A DNA stretch of 64,000 nucleotides from Seminavis robusta (taxonomy: Eukaryota > Bacillariophyta > Bacillariophyceae > Naviculales > Naviculaceae), in assembly GCA_903772945.1 (NCBI GenBank), contig CAICTM010000215.1, positions 26,320 through 90,319 on the forward strand, read 5' to 3'. Positions within the stretch are counted from its first letter, which is position 1. Every line of letters starts with the position of its first letter. This document shows positions 1 through 10,980 of the stretch, in pieces. The notes beneath the pieces were generated by a model. It saw only the letters and a list, made by a program, of their open reading frames with translations. It was not told the origin of the DNA and ran no database searches. A program made the position numbers and the translations under genes.

Positions 1-299
1 AGAGGACGTTGCTTGCTCTCCAGGTGTGGTGTGTGTTTTCCATTCAAGAGCCGAGTTGCAATCTGCCAAGTGCCCAGTTCACGGTGTACATCTGGTTCCA
101 GCCAGAACAGAGGCCACCGCAATCAACGCAAGGGCTAATCCTACTGGACGCCTGAACTTAACCGGTCGTCTGATCTCGTATAGTTCTGTTGATACACCTA
201 ACGAAGTTTTGTTTAGGACTGGTACTAGGAATGTAGAAGCTAGGAATGTACACAATTGGTGGGCATGAGCCCGCGATGAAGCCCATTTTGCACCACAAT

Positions 300-2652
300 C
301 TATTTTCCCTTCGGCTTCTTCTCGGCCTCTAGCTTGGCCCTCTTTCTCATTCGATCTCGAAGACTCGTCTTTGACTGGCGCTTGTTCTTTCTCTCGGCCC
401 TTTCTCGTTCCTCCTCTTCTCTTTTCTTGGCATCGTCTGCCTCCATATCTTCTTGGCAACGTTTACACCACTTGGATGTGCGGTTCTTTTTGTCCATAAA
501 GCATTTGCCTTCGGGTGGCTGGAGCTTGGGAGGGTCTCTGGCCGGGGTGGCTGCTTCCCACCATGTCGGTGCCGGAACGAAGCGCTTGGCAATTTGCTTG
601 CTGCGTTTTGTGTGCAGAGGTTGCAATGAAAATAATACTTAGCTTGTTCGAGCGATGTTGGAAGCGTACCACACACAACAACATTTGCGTTCCTATACTT
701 ACGAGACCATTTCGATGTAGTCCAACAAGGCACTTTGACCTACATACTTCTCGTAAAAAGCCTTGGCGTTCTCACCAATTTCGCGACACTTTGCCGAGAG
801 AAAGCAGAAGAGCAAGGAAGGCCCGGATGTCAGGAGTGCCACGAACAATACTGATCCAGACGGCTAAAGGGTTGATGTCTCTTACCTTTTCGTCATTTTC
901 TCGGCACCAACGAATCTGGTCTTCCAGGTCCGACAAGTCTGCCTTGACAGGGACGTGATCCACATAAGGCTGCAACAAGTCAAAGTACCACATTCGATCT
1001 GCCACCTGACGCGGTGCCACCTTCAGAATGACACTTCCCAAGCGCATCATGAAACCATAACGACAAGCCGCACAATGCCCATCGACGTAGACCAGATACT
1101 TGTACTTGGATTGTTCGTAAATGGGCGTGAAGTGATGCTTTCCGGCTGTAAAATCAAAGTTATTGGGCCTGAGGTAGTTCATTCCACCTTGGGCAATCTT
1201 TTTGTCACGCAGATTCCATCCCACAATGGCAGCGTCCAAAAATGGCTCTTCACCGCCCTTTTCGGGATCATCCTTCCATTCATGACTCAAGTGTGCCACT
1301 TTGAGACGCTGATTGTTATCAATAGTGGTTCCACCTCCCGTGGCGGTCCCTCGGAAAAATGCCGTGGCGACGCGATCGTCGTACCAGCCTCGTTCAAACT
1401 TTCGAAAGTTTTCTTCGGTAAACAAGTCCCGCGGATTGCCCCCAAATTCGGGCACACCTTCCTTGTCCTTCTTTTTCCACATGAAGGTTTGCGGAAAGAC
1501 CAATCCACAAGCCGCCTCCCAATCTTCGGACGATGGCCATGGAATGTCGGAGAATCGATCGGGTGCGGCCGCATAAAAGGATACGATTGGTGCGTACGTT
1601 TTGTATTTGTCGCGTTCGTAGAGGTCGACATCTTGGTCCGGATCTCGATCGTCCTTATTAAAGATGAATCCGTAGGGTTCGACGGGGACACCTCCTCGTG
1701 GGACATTGATTTTAAGTTGTGGATAGTCACGTTTGTTCAGAAAGAATTCGCAATCGGGCATTTGTCGTGTCCGGCAGGCTTCCCCCAGCATGTCGCGAAG
1801 GGCGCTCATGAAATGGTCTGAATGTGGAGAGAAGAGAACAAAAAAGCAATGCTGTTAGCGAAATATAAATGACGACAAGCCAAACCAACTGTTGTTATGG
1901 TACTCACCACCCCAATATTGCATTTTCCCCTTGTCTTTTTCCTGTGTCAATTCATTACAGATAATGTTTCCATTGGCCCACCACTTGAACTTGTCTTTTT
2001 CTACCTGTTCCGCTCGATAGAACCTTCGCTTTTCACGATAATAGTTATCCAATGTCCCGTCTCCTTCGACTTCCAGTTGATCTCCCCATGTATTTCGGAA
2101 ATCTCCATTGACAAAGGGCGCAAAGATGCGCAATTGTCCATTGCGGATCATGACAAAAATGCCGCATTTCATGTGAAAAAAGAGATACTTGAGGGTATTC
2201 ATGGTGGATTGTGGCGTGGTACACTTGTGAATGGGAAGATTGAGTCGAAAGAGAACGTCCTTGATGCAATTGTGTGCCGCTGGCTGTTCGTAAATATTGT
2301 TGCTTTCTCGTTGTGGCTCGCAGTCTTCCCCGGTAATATCGTCCAAATGATCTCGTGGTACGGGTTCTGCAGTAGAGGGTTCCTTGCGGGCCTTTTCGAT
2401 GTTCGGCAGTAGAATGGTCTCGATTTGTTCCCAGCTCACCAGCATTGTAAAAATGTGCATCAGGTGTGGATAGTCGGGGTTGGATCCGCCATGGTGCGTG
2501 TTGTATTCCGTCATGAAATCAATTGCTTCTTGCTTGGAATTGAAACGAGGCACGCCATTGGGAAACTTGGACGTGGCTTCCAGCCATTCTTCCGAGTCTC
2601 CCTTGGGGCCAAAAATGCCTCGGAACTCTGGCTCTAGCCGTGGGCGGCTCAT
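300..2652 (-). CDS. GT90 (CAP10-like) glycosyltransferase, 4 exons
   Basis: Likely transfers a sugar to protein or glycan in the manner of the GT90/CAP10/POGLUT family. I join four exons: 2652-1908, 1817-886, 788-703 and 600-300, with GT-AG introns of 90, 97 and 102 nt whose phases agree; this gives 687 residues. Family-like segments are FRGTATGGGTT (about residue 403), DAAIVGWNLRDKK, and KYLVYVDGHCAACRYG (about 485-500), the usual nucleotide-sugar region near the C-terminus. The tail (about the last 55 residues) is strongly basic and acidic and looks like a coiled coil. No signal peptide or membrane anchor is visible at the chosen ATG, which is odd for an ER/Golgi enzyme, so a further 5' exon is possible. 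The family call is by motif; substrate unknown. Confidence 0.72.
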
Positions 2653-2965
2653 GGCGACCAGTATTACTATTAACTAGTAAAGTATTGCCTTGGTGATCGA
2701 GTTGCAATACAAACGATGCAATGATGCAGTGGTTGGACGGGTTCGGCTGTTTGGTTCCGGCCGTTTCGTTTTCGTTTGGGGCGAGATCACTCACGAACGC
2801 ATCCCCGGGTTGTCCATTGAATCCTTGCGGGGTTCAAAAAGCAGAGTTCTTCGAAGATCCGCATTCGAAAACATGCCAACTAAGTCAGCGGGAGCTGCGA
2901 TACCTCTGCAGAAAGACAAATAGAAGAAAGAGGATCATGTTTGAGATTGCATCCTTCTTTCAAGG

Positions 2966-3123
2966 TAGCCCTGGCGACAACACCCGACTTCGTCGTGTGT
3001 TGCCGCCCGGTATCATTCCCTCATTATAACCTTCTTTTTTATGTATGCTAGCCCTGGCGACAACACCCGACTTCGTCGTGTGTTGCCGCCCACTATCATT
3101 CCCTCATTGTAACCTTCTGTTTT
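2966..3123. repeat. Two tandem copies of an 83-bp hairpin unit
   Basis: Copies start at 2966 and 3049 and differ at only a few positions over about 72 bp. Each carries an imperfect inverted repeat of about 16 bp per arm (14 of 16 matching) around a TTC loop, at the core CGACTTCGTCG. Confidence 0.85.
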
Positions 3124-3359
3124 ATATTTTAAGCTAGCTAGCATTGGTGTAGCCACGGGCTAACCCATAATTTACAGCTATCATTCGATCTTGTAACTCT
3201 AAATTTACAACACCTGCTGGCTTATTGTGTTTTTGTCCTGAGTGCACTAACCTTAAATTACATTGACATATTCCTACCCCTAACTTTTATTGAACCTTCA
3301 ATTTCCAGTTTTGCCAGCTTACATTATCTCTATCCTTATACCCTGGCTTCACCGGAATA

Positions 3360-3431
3360 GGGGATCCCACAGACACAAAACGAGGGGATCCCACAGACAA
3401 AAACCAGGGGGATCCCACAGACAGAATATTT
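3360..3431. repeat. Three 24-bp direct repeats upstream of proC
   Basis: Units begin at 3360, 3384 and 3408; each starts GGGGATCCCACAGACA and then diverges. The core GGGATCCC is palindromic. They lie about 270-340 bp before the proC start codon. A role as regulatory sites is possible but not shown. Confidence 0.8.
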
Positions 3432-3568
3432 GCCATTAAAGGGGTAGAGGACTCAGGCAGTTTACCTGCCGAGGTAAAAGATCCACTTGGAGTGCTTCTC
3501 AAAAAGCCGAAGAAAAGCCATGGCCATCCATCATCCATCAACAACCACAACAACTCTATTGACATCCC

Positions 3569-3604
3569 AACTCCCGCGGGTGTCTGAACTCCCGCGGATA
3601 ACTG
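3569..3604. repeat. 18-bp tandem duplication near the proC start
   Basis: AACTCCCGCGG occurs at 3569 and again at 3587, forming two 18-bp units about 100 bp upstream of the proC ATG. The core CCGCGG is palindromic. Confidence 0.7.
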
Positions 3605-3701
3605 AGACCTCTCTCCTTCAAAGCAAATACTTCCTCTCCCATTCTTCCTCATAAAATTGTTATTGAAGAACACCCCAACAGCAAACCAACAAGCATCGAA
3701 A

Positions 3702-4841
3702 ATGACTCTCTCTCTTGGATTTATCGGTAGGATACCCCTGATTTTCTTCTTTCGCCTTTTTGGTCTCTCTTGTATCTTCGGTACATCGATCTAATTATAT
3801 TTTATTTGTTTGTCTTGTCGCTATCTACAGGATCTGGCATGATGGCATCTGCCTTGATGGATGGTCTCATTGCCAAGAAAACAGTCGACAGTCCCAGTGA
3901 TATCATCTGCTCGGATCGCTTTGAGCCATCCTTGGAAAAGGCACGATCCAAGGGAATCAAAGCCACTACAAACAACGCGGAAGTATGCACTACCGCCAAA
4001 TCTGCCATTGTCTTGGCCGTCAAACCCAACATTATCCCCATGGTTTGTAAAGATGTCGTGGCGGCTTACCCGTCTCCTAATGATGGCTCTCCCTTGATTA
4101 TCAGCATTGCTGCCGGAGTCTCCCTCGAAACACTGGAAACCAATCTACCGGGATTTCGAGTCTGCCGTGTCATGCCCAACACTCCTTGTTTGGTGGGAGA
4201 AGCCACATCGGGATTTGCCTTGGGGTCACTGGCTGGAAATGATTCCGATCGAGACATTGCCATGAAAATTTTTGGAAGTGTCGGATTAGCCCGAGAAGTC
4301 AAGGAAATCCTCTTGAATGCCGTCACGGGGTTGAGTGGTAGTGGACCTGCCTATGTCTTTCAATTCATTGAAGCATTGGCCGATGGCGGAGTGCGGGCCG
4401 GTTTGCCGCGTGATATTGCCATGGCATTTGCCGCACAAACCGTCAAGGGAGCGGCTGAAATGGTACTCGAAACGGGAAAACATCCAGGAGAACTCAAAGA
4501 TGGTGTCACATCTCCAGGAGGAACAACGATTGCCGGTGTGGAAGCTTTGGAAGCGGGGTAAGAGAGTTTTTCTTTTTACTTGCTATTTTGTTTGTTTGAT
4601 TGTGGCGTCAAGGACATCAGTTCGTGTGTGTTTCCCCCCTCTGTTCGGCTAATTTTTTGGCGTCTCTTTTCCGTATTTTTGTCCTCAACTTTACGCAATA
4701 CACTACAATCTACTACTGTTTCTCTCTCTCCGCAGCGGATTTAGAGCTGCAACAATCAGCGCTGTGACAAAGGCAACACGACGATCCATGCAGCTGGGAG
4801 GAATCCCCGAGGAAGATATTGTCCACAAATACAACCTTTGA
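3702..4841 (+). CDS. proC: Pyrroline-5-carboxylate reductase
   Basis: Reduces pyrroline-5-carboxylate to proline with NAD(P)H, the last step of proline synthesis. Exons 3702-3726, 3831-4557 and 4736-4841 (introns 104 and 178 nt) give 285 residues, close to the usual length. The first intron falls inside the nucleotide-binding loop: the protein starts MTLSLGFIG and resumes SGMMASALMDG, forming GxGxMA. Further family signatures are VMPNTPCLVGEA, GLSGSGPAYVFQFIEALADG and the dimerisation-domain segment TSPGGTTIAGVEALEAGG. No targeting peptide is visible, so the enzyme is probably cytosolic. The ATG sits in AAAATGA context. hisG follows on the same strand 630 bp downstream as an independent gene. 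Confidence 0.95.
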
Positions 4842-5470
4842 ATGGCCTCAAATAATAATGAAACGAAATCATGATGAGGTTGAGAGGAAACCAGTCGTCC
4901 ACCAAAATATAAATACATAAACCTTCCTCGGCGCATGAAAACGAAGCAGAGACCCTGGATGAAATCTGTTTTTCGGCTGCATGGGATCTTTTCCTACAGC
5001 TTCAGATGCAAATAGTTAATTGAAAGAAGCATCTAGCTAGTACCAGTTCAGCCGGATAGTGCTCTTCTGTGCTGCAGTCTCATTGCTCCGGTAGTCCTTG
5101 AATCCCTGCCTGCAACTTTCTCAGAGTTGCGTTGAAGGTGCCAATGACAACTCCCACGCAGATTCATTCGAGTTGTTGGACGCAAGTTGAAGATTCAGTC
5201 ATGCGTATTTCGCGCGAACGTGCGCACCTTCTAAAGTACGTGGTTCTCATCCCATCATCTTTTCCTTGGTTCTTTCTCCCTCCTCCTTCAACATCCAAAC
5301 ATCCAAACATCCAAACCTCCATCGAGCTTTCTGTCCGAAAGGCTGGGCTCTTTTGCATTTGCTTCGTCTTTGTTCTTGCTTGCAGTAACCTTCCATTCAT
5401 TCGTTCTGGTGGAGGAGCCTCAAAAGCAAAAACCTTTCTTCTTCACCTAGCTAATTTTCTTTTTGCAACC
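4842..5470. other. Intergenic, proC to hisG
   Basis: It holds proC 3' sequence and the hisG leader. A reading frame in frame with hisG starts at 5132, but it is low in complexity and lacks coding character; I treat it as 5' UTR/promoter. A short CATCCAAA tandem is visible near 5290. Confidence 0.5.
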
Positions 5471-6453
5471 ATGTCCGCCGCCAACTCAAGTCCCCCAGGC
5501 AACTGCCGATTTGCGATTCCCAAAAAAGGTCGTCTTCACGAGAAGGTGGTTGCCATGCTCAAGGGCGCTGGATTGGAGTTTCGTCGAGAACCACGCTTGG
5601 ATGTGGCCTTGTGTGTCGGACAACCCATCACTCTTGTGTTCCTACCCGCATCGGATATTGCCAAGTATGTGGGAGAGGGTAACGTCGATATTGGGATTAC
5701 TGGATTGGATGTCGTCAAGGAGAGTATGGTGGAAGTGAAGCATATCATGGATTTGGGCTTTGGGGCCTGCAAGTTGTGTGTCCAAGCTCCCGTCGTGGAC
5801 AAAATCACCAATGTGGAAGATCTGGCGGGAAAGAGAATTGTGACCAGTTTTCCCGACTTGACCAGGGAATTCTTTGGTCCCCTGGATGCTAAAAAGGGTG
5901 TCACAACCAGCATCAAATTTGTGTCTGGATCAGTGGAAGCAGCCTGTGGATTGGGTCTGGCAGATGCAGTGGTGGATTTGGTAGAAACAGGAACTACCAT
6001 GAAGGTAGGTTTTGAATGAAGAACCAGAAGGACAGAAAATTGATTTTGATTTTCAATCAGGAGGGGCACTAACGGTATCATTTTTGGAAATATTGTCAGG
6101 CTGCTGGTTTGGAAATCGTAGCTGATATTTTGTCAACTCAGGCCATTTTGATTTCGAACCCTCATGCTAAACATGGAGACCTCGTGGATCTGATCAAGAG
6201 GCGAATTGAAGGCTACATCACAGCCACGAAATATGTCATGATTGTCTACAATGTCAGTAGCGACCTGCTGGCAGAAGCCGTGAAAATTACCCCTGGAAAG
6301 CGATCTCCCACAATCACAACTCTGGATGATGGCCAGTCCAAGTCAGTTTCCAGTTTGGTTCTCAAAAAGGAAGTAAACGACAAAATGGACCAGCTTCATG
6401 ATGCCGGTGCCACTGATATTCTGGTTTTGAATATCTCCAATTCGTTGATGTAA
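5471..6453 (+). CDS. hisG: ATP phosphoribosyltransferase (long form)
   Basis: Condenses ATP and PRPP, the committed step of histidine synthesis. Exons 5471-6004 and 6100-6453, with a 95-nt phase-0 intron, give 295 residues. This is the long form with its own C-terminal regulatory (HisG_C) domain, so no HisZ partner is expected. Recognisable parts are RFAIPKKGRLHEKV near the N-terminus, GNVDIGITGLDVV, KRIVTSFPDLTREFF, the PRPP loop region GSVEAACGLGLADAVVDL, and the C-terminal KYVMIVYNV and SPTITTLDD typical of the ACT-like domain. The ATG lies in a good GCAACCATGTCC context. An in-frame extension to 5132 exists but does not look like a plastid presequence; location is therefore open. Confidence 0.95.
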
Positions 6454-7156
6454 GAAAGACCATACGATTTCAGCAAAGAGTGACTGATTTAAGTAAACTT
6501 ACTCCCTGAGCTCGAATTGCCAATGACCGTTTGGTTGGATCTGTGGTTACTCAATAGCTCGACTGTCACTCCTTCGTCTAACTGAGTCAGTCACCCATCA
6601 GTGCTGGGCTATCTTTTCTAATGTACCTATGAAAGACATGGGAAAACAAGCGAGGCAGGCAACAGATGGCACATAAATCACTGATCATGGCTACCCCACT
6701 ACATGTAAGCTCCGGTGAGATGATTGTGTTAAGATTAATATTACGTGTTACATACCGGTAGCAGGATGGCTCTTGGGCGCAGTGTTCGGAAACTGCGCAT
6801 CCCTCCCCGTGCATCTCTCCTGTAGGGTATGAACGAGCTGTCAACCTCTACATCTATCTCTTCGGTGTCCTCTGAAAAGTTTTAAGAAGGTTCACCGTAT
6901 CATACCAATGGGCAAAATCTGGAGTACACAGCTTCCAAACAATGGTACCGGTACCGGTACCGATTTACCCTTACGGTACTTACCTACCGTTTACGGCAAA
7001 AATGAATGAGGCCAAAAGGCATTAGGGCTAAGGCTTTTCTACGAGCAACCCAACAACACAAAAAACGTTCCGAGCTTCACACAAAATCCGAGAGGGCGTC
7101 TTTGAACTCTTCTTGTTTCAGTTGTTGTTGTTGTCATTCCTCGAGGAAGCATCAAA
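6454..7156. other. Intergenic, hisG to Ran
   Basis: No gene or RNA recognised. A GGTACC/ACCGGT palindromic run (three tandem units) lies at 6943-6962. Confidence 0.5.
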
Positions 7157-7448
7157 ATGGTAAGAAAGACAAACTATCGATGGACGATGAGGAGAAAGGA
7201 ACCTGCCTTCTCGTAGATCTGCGCGCAACATTGACAGAAACTCCAATGACAATGACGCTGTCACGTTGTCACACTTTCCGGAGTCTTCACCAGCGTGACA
7301 AGCTGTACATGTATATTGTTCATCACGCCGCGGCTTGTTGGAATGGCTTCATTACTCTTCCATGATGTTGGAACTCCTCTATTGTCGCCGCGATGGATGC
7401 TGACTTTGCCAACTGCAACTCACACTCTACTCATTCCTCTTTGTTCCA

Positions 7449-8311
7449 ATGACACGGGTGTCGGCACAGGAAATCCCCGAATTCAAGCTGATTCTTGTCG
7501 GAGATGGCGGTGTTGGAAAGACAACCTTTGTGAAGCGTCACTTGACTGGTGAATTTGAGAAGAAGTATGTTGCAACACTGGGCGTTGAGGTCCACCCCTT
7601 GGTGTTCCACACCAACCGTGGCACAATCAAGTTCAACGTCTGGGATACGGCTGGCCAGGAGGTAAGTAGATGATCGGAGAAATCAAAAGACAGCGTGTTG
7701 TACTATTACAGTGATTGTGGTCGTTTTATGTCTACAAGGTGGATAGAGGACAGTAGCGGCTCACACAATGTATTCCTTGCTCTCTGAAAGAAACTTGGCG
7801 GGCTCCGTGATGGCTATTACATCCAAGGCCAGTGCGCCATCATCATGTTTGATGTGACAAGCCGCATCACCTACAAGAATGTTCCCAACTGGCACCGTGA
7901 TTTGACTCGAGTTTGCGAGAATATCCCGATTGTTTTGACTGGTAACAAAGTGGAGATCAAGGACCGAAAAGTGAAAGCAAAGCAGATCACCTTTCATCGC
8001 AAGAAGAACTTGCAATACTTTGACATCTCTGCCAAGTCGAATTACAATTTCGAGAAACCATTTCTCTGGCTAGTAAGTTGTTTATGACCCTTTTCTGTTA
8101 AGGAATCCTTTGCTTTATCACATTCATTCATTGCTTTGCAAAACTATAGGCTCGCAAGTTGGCTGGAGACAACCAGCTTCACTTTGTGGAGGCTCCTGCT
8201 CTTCAGCCGCCGGAGTTCACCATTGACGCCGCCACCAAGCGCCAGTATGAGTTGGAAATCGCTTCCGCTGCTGCGCAGCCTCTGCCAGAAGATGATGATG
8301 AGGACCTTTAA
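7449..8311 (+). CDS. RAN: Ran-type small GTPase
   Basis: Nuclear transport and spindle GTPase. Exons 7449-7661, 7791-8072 and 8150-8311 give 218 residues. Motifs: P-loop [26 protein letters not shown], and the acidic C-terminus DDDEDL that defines Ran. The guanine-specificity motif reads NKVE rather than the usual NKxD. The start is ambiguous: ATG 7449 gives [12 protein letters not shown], but an ATG at 7157-7159 is directly followed by a donor (GTAAGA), and CAG|GAAATCCCC ends at 7469, so a one-codon first exon joined to 7470 would give M-EIPEF, closer to Ran N-termini elsewhere. Both are in frame. No prenylation motif, as expected for Ran. Confidence 0.95.
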
Positions 8312-9256
8312 GCAGGAAGTCCCTTTGAATATATCTCTGCAGATGCGACAATACCGTATTCAACTGTGGCTGAGAAACGAACAGAGATCATCCCGGCATG
8401 AACGAGAGAGAAAGAGGTTGGATCCTCAACCGGAAAGCGACTAGGTTTTGCATTCATCAAGGTGCACTGCCGCGAGGCTTATGAAGAAACACAATATACA
8501 GTATTAATAGCATCAATATATATTCTGAGCTGCTTCCGTGTGATCATGTGATGGCAACGTCTGATCACTTTTGGGTTGCAGCTCTCTGGTGTCAGCAATA
8601 AGAATAGTCCAAACTGAAACAAGTACTCATCAAACTTTCCTACTAGTATAATAATGTTGTCCACCGAAGGAAGAGAGACGATCAATGCTAGCTAGAAAGA
8701 GCCAAATAGTGGGTTCCTTGGGGCTCAGAAACCGTGGTTTTTGCGTCTGAGGAGACAAAGCTCAACCTTCAAAACTCTTTTCGGCTTCGATAAACAGCTC
8801 AGCTGGATTATGTGAATTCTCAAGGGCCGAAGGCGCTCGCTTCTTCGCCTTTTCGAACCGTGACAGTTCGCGAAGTCATCATTCGGCCTTGATGACAACG
8901 TTGCAAGAGTGCCAAAGGTCAACAAGACTTGAAGTCCTCTTGCAAGGAAAGAACGAGACCTCAGGAGGAAGAAGAGATAATCACTGCAACAGAGCAACAC
9001 TTGCCTTTGGAGAGACTCCCTTAGCCATTGGTTGAAGGCATAGGGTTATATTTTTATATTTGAACACTCGACTCGACTGACACTCCCATCATTCCCAGAA
9101 CGCACAGAAAGAATAGGTCACTCGAGCACTTTTGATAGTATTTGCCTATATCGAACCGTCAAGAGTCAGTCGCTGTGTCCTGCTCAAGGTTCCACTGTCT
9201 CATAGAACACCAATCTGTTATTTCAGTATTATTTGCAATCCACACTACTTGCAACC
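8312..9256. other. Intergenic, Ran to membrane protein gene
   Basis: 945 bp with only short, unconvincing reading frames on either strand. No RNA gene recognised. Confidence 0.5.
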
Positions 9257-10483
9257 ATGTCAGGGGCTCACACAATGGCAGGCGTCATCGGCCTGATGTT
9301 GTCCATCCCTTTGTGGCTGTTGACCTCCTGGAGACTTTCCTTTCATTTTAACGGTGGGAGTTCACGATGGACTCTTCGGAGGCGCTTCCACGTCCTGTTA
9401 TGGTAAGCTAGTTATTGCTGTGTCTGGTGACAAGTTGTTTCTGGAGAGTCAGTAATCTCATTCTCATGATTCGATATGTTTTATTTCGACGTCAGGTGCG
9501 CCACACTGTCGGAAGCCATTGCCTATGCCGACTTTGCTGGTTTAGTGGCTCCCATCTTCGGCAGAGCGTTCTCGGATAAAATCGGCTACATTCTCTTGGA
9601 TCTAGCAGGGCGGAGCATATTCGAATTTCTCGCCTTTTCTTCCGTGACAGAACTCTGGCTGCAAACATCGCTGCAAGCCAGTCCGACAACAATCTCTCGA
9701 CATTACCATCAGCGATCACTCTTGATTCGCACGCTCAATCGAGTGCTGGGAGGAGTTTCCGTCCTCATGTCGGGGATACTGATAGTCTACCTGTTGCTCC
9801 TGACGACGGGCGAACCCATTGAAAAAATAGAAAAGTCGGAACTCCTGTTTCGAATACAAATTCTCATGGAATCTCTGGCATGGGCCGTCGGGGCTGCATT
9901 TGTGCTCATGTGCATTCAAATCACCAAAGAACGAATTCAAATCAGCTTTGCAACCTTTCCTCCTGCCGACGAGGCCGAACGCATCAACCTACAAGTGCAA
10001 GCTTTGGCGCCCATGGTGGTTTGCGCCTCGTGTTACGGTCTACGGGCCTTCTTTTTATTTTGCCGATTAGTGGGAGCCGAATCGGCAGTCTTTGTCGCCA
10101 CCATGCGATTCCATCCCGTGTGGTGGCTATTCTTTGTGTGGGCACCCACACTGCTGGTTGTGGCAGCGGCACTGTATGCGGCTCGACGAAGAGATCGCAG
10201 TGCCCTTCTCGATGGAGGTGGTGGCGACCCGTTGCTTCCCGACAATCATATTCCTCTCTTGGGACAATTGGGACAACCATCCGTGCCGCCTCCAGCGGCC
10301 GCATTTCAAAACTTTCGACGCTTTGCCGAAGGGATCACGACGCCATCTCCCTCGGTGGGACCGTCGTCCCCTGTCAAGACTCCCCAACAGAGTAATGACG
10401 ACGACAACAACAATAATCACCAAACCAGTCCTCTACGAACGTTGGATGCCAGTAGCAATTTGGGAGACTTTACGGTGGTATAG
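9257..10483 (+). CDS. Multi-pass membrane protein, possibly TOM1/THH1-like
   Basis: Exons 9257-9402 and 9496-10483 (93-nt intron, joining ...LLW to CATLSEA) give 377 residues. About six or seven hydrophobic segments are visible: residues about 8-26, then stretches around IGYILLDLAGRSIFEF, VLGGVSVLMSGILIVYLLLL, ILMESLAWAVGAAFVLMCI, LAPMVVCASCYGLRAFFLF and WWLFFVWAPTLLVVAAALY. A cytosolic-looking tail of about 100 residues follows, rich in Pro, Ser and Asn with a short DDDNNNN run. The layout resembles plant TOM1/THH1 seven-helix proteins, but I see no decisive motif; function unknown. Confidence 0.75.
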
Positions 10484-10980
10484 GCACACGGGGGGATTTG
10501 CATCAACCGGCCCGGTTCATCACTGCGTTTTTGAAGCGAGGGTGAAGCACTTGGAGGAGCCTCCACCGCAAGATTTTTCTCAGCTTCATTCATGTTGGGT
10601 AGTGCATGTACTACATTTGCCACATTTATTTATGCCACCAATTACACGCCTCTAGCTAGAGGAACACCATACATTCTGTAAAAGTTAACCGATGAACATA
10701 AAACAACTAGTTAGTTGTTGTGTATCAATTGCTGTTCGTAAGACACCAACAGGATCAAGGAGAGGTGACTTCAGTCAACCAACCCGGACAATTGTGCGCC
10801 GATCTTGCGGTGTCTCTCACTCAAGTGCCAGCACGTTTTTTAAAACAAAGGTACGACCGGCAAACTCACAGAGGCGCGTTCGAAAGTCAGTCGACGGACC
10901 CTCTGCAGCTTCCAGCAGACATCAAGAGACCGCAGCACTACCGTACCGGTGGCTGGTACCTGGTAGTGGTAGCCAGGAAG
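10484..10980. other. Intergenic, upstream of repeat-family gene 1
   Basis: The frame of the downstream gene stays open back to 10720, but the two related genes start at a matching ATG, so this part is taken as leader and promoter. A GGTACC/ACCGGT cluster lies near 10940-10965. Confidence 0.5.

Larger units (their letters stand above)
2653..3701. other. Intergenic region between divergent genes, with short repeats
   Basis: No convincing gene. It separates the glycosyltransferase (-) from proC (+) and holds a pair of hairpin-forming 83-bp repeats, three 24-bp repeats and an 18-bp tandem, listed separately. The promoters of both genes must lie here. Confidence 0.6.

Noticed and set aside
955-1821. 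288-codon plus-strand ORF
   Set aside because: Antisense shadow of the glycosyltransferase exon 2; no recognisable motif.
5132-5470. N-terminal extension of HisG in the same frame
   Set aside because: The part before ATG 5471 is not like a presequence or coding sequence, and the later ATG has a good context and matches the family start.
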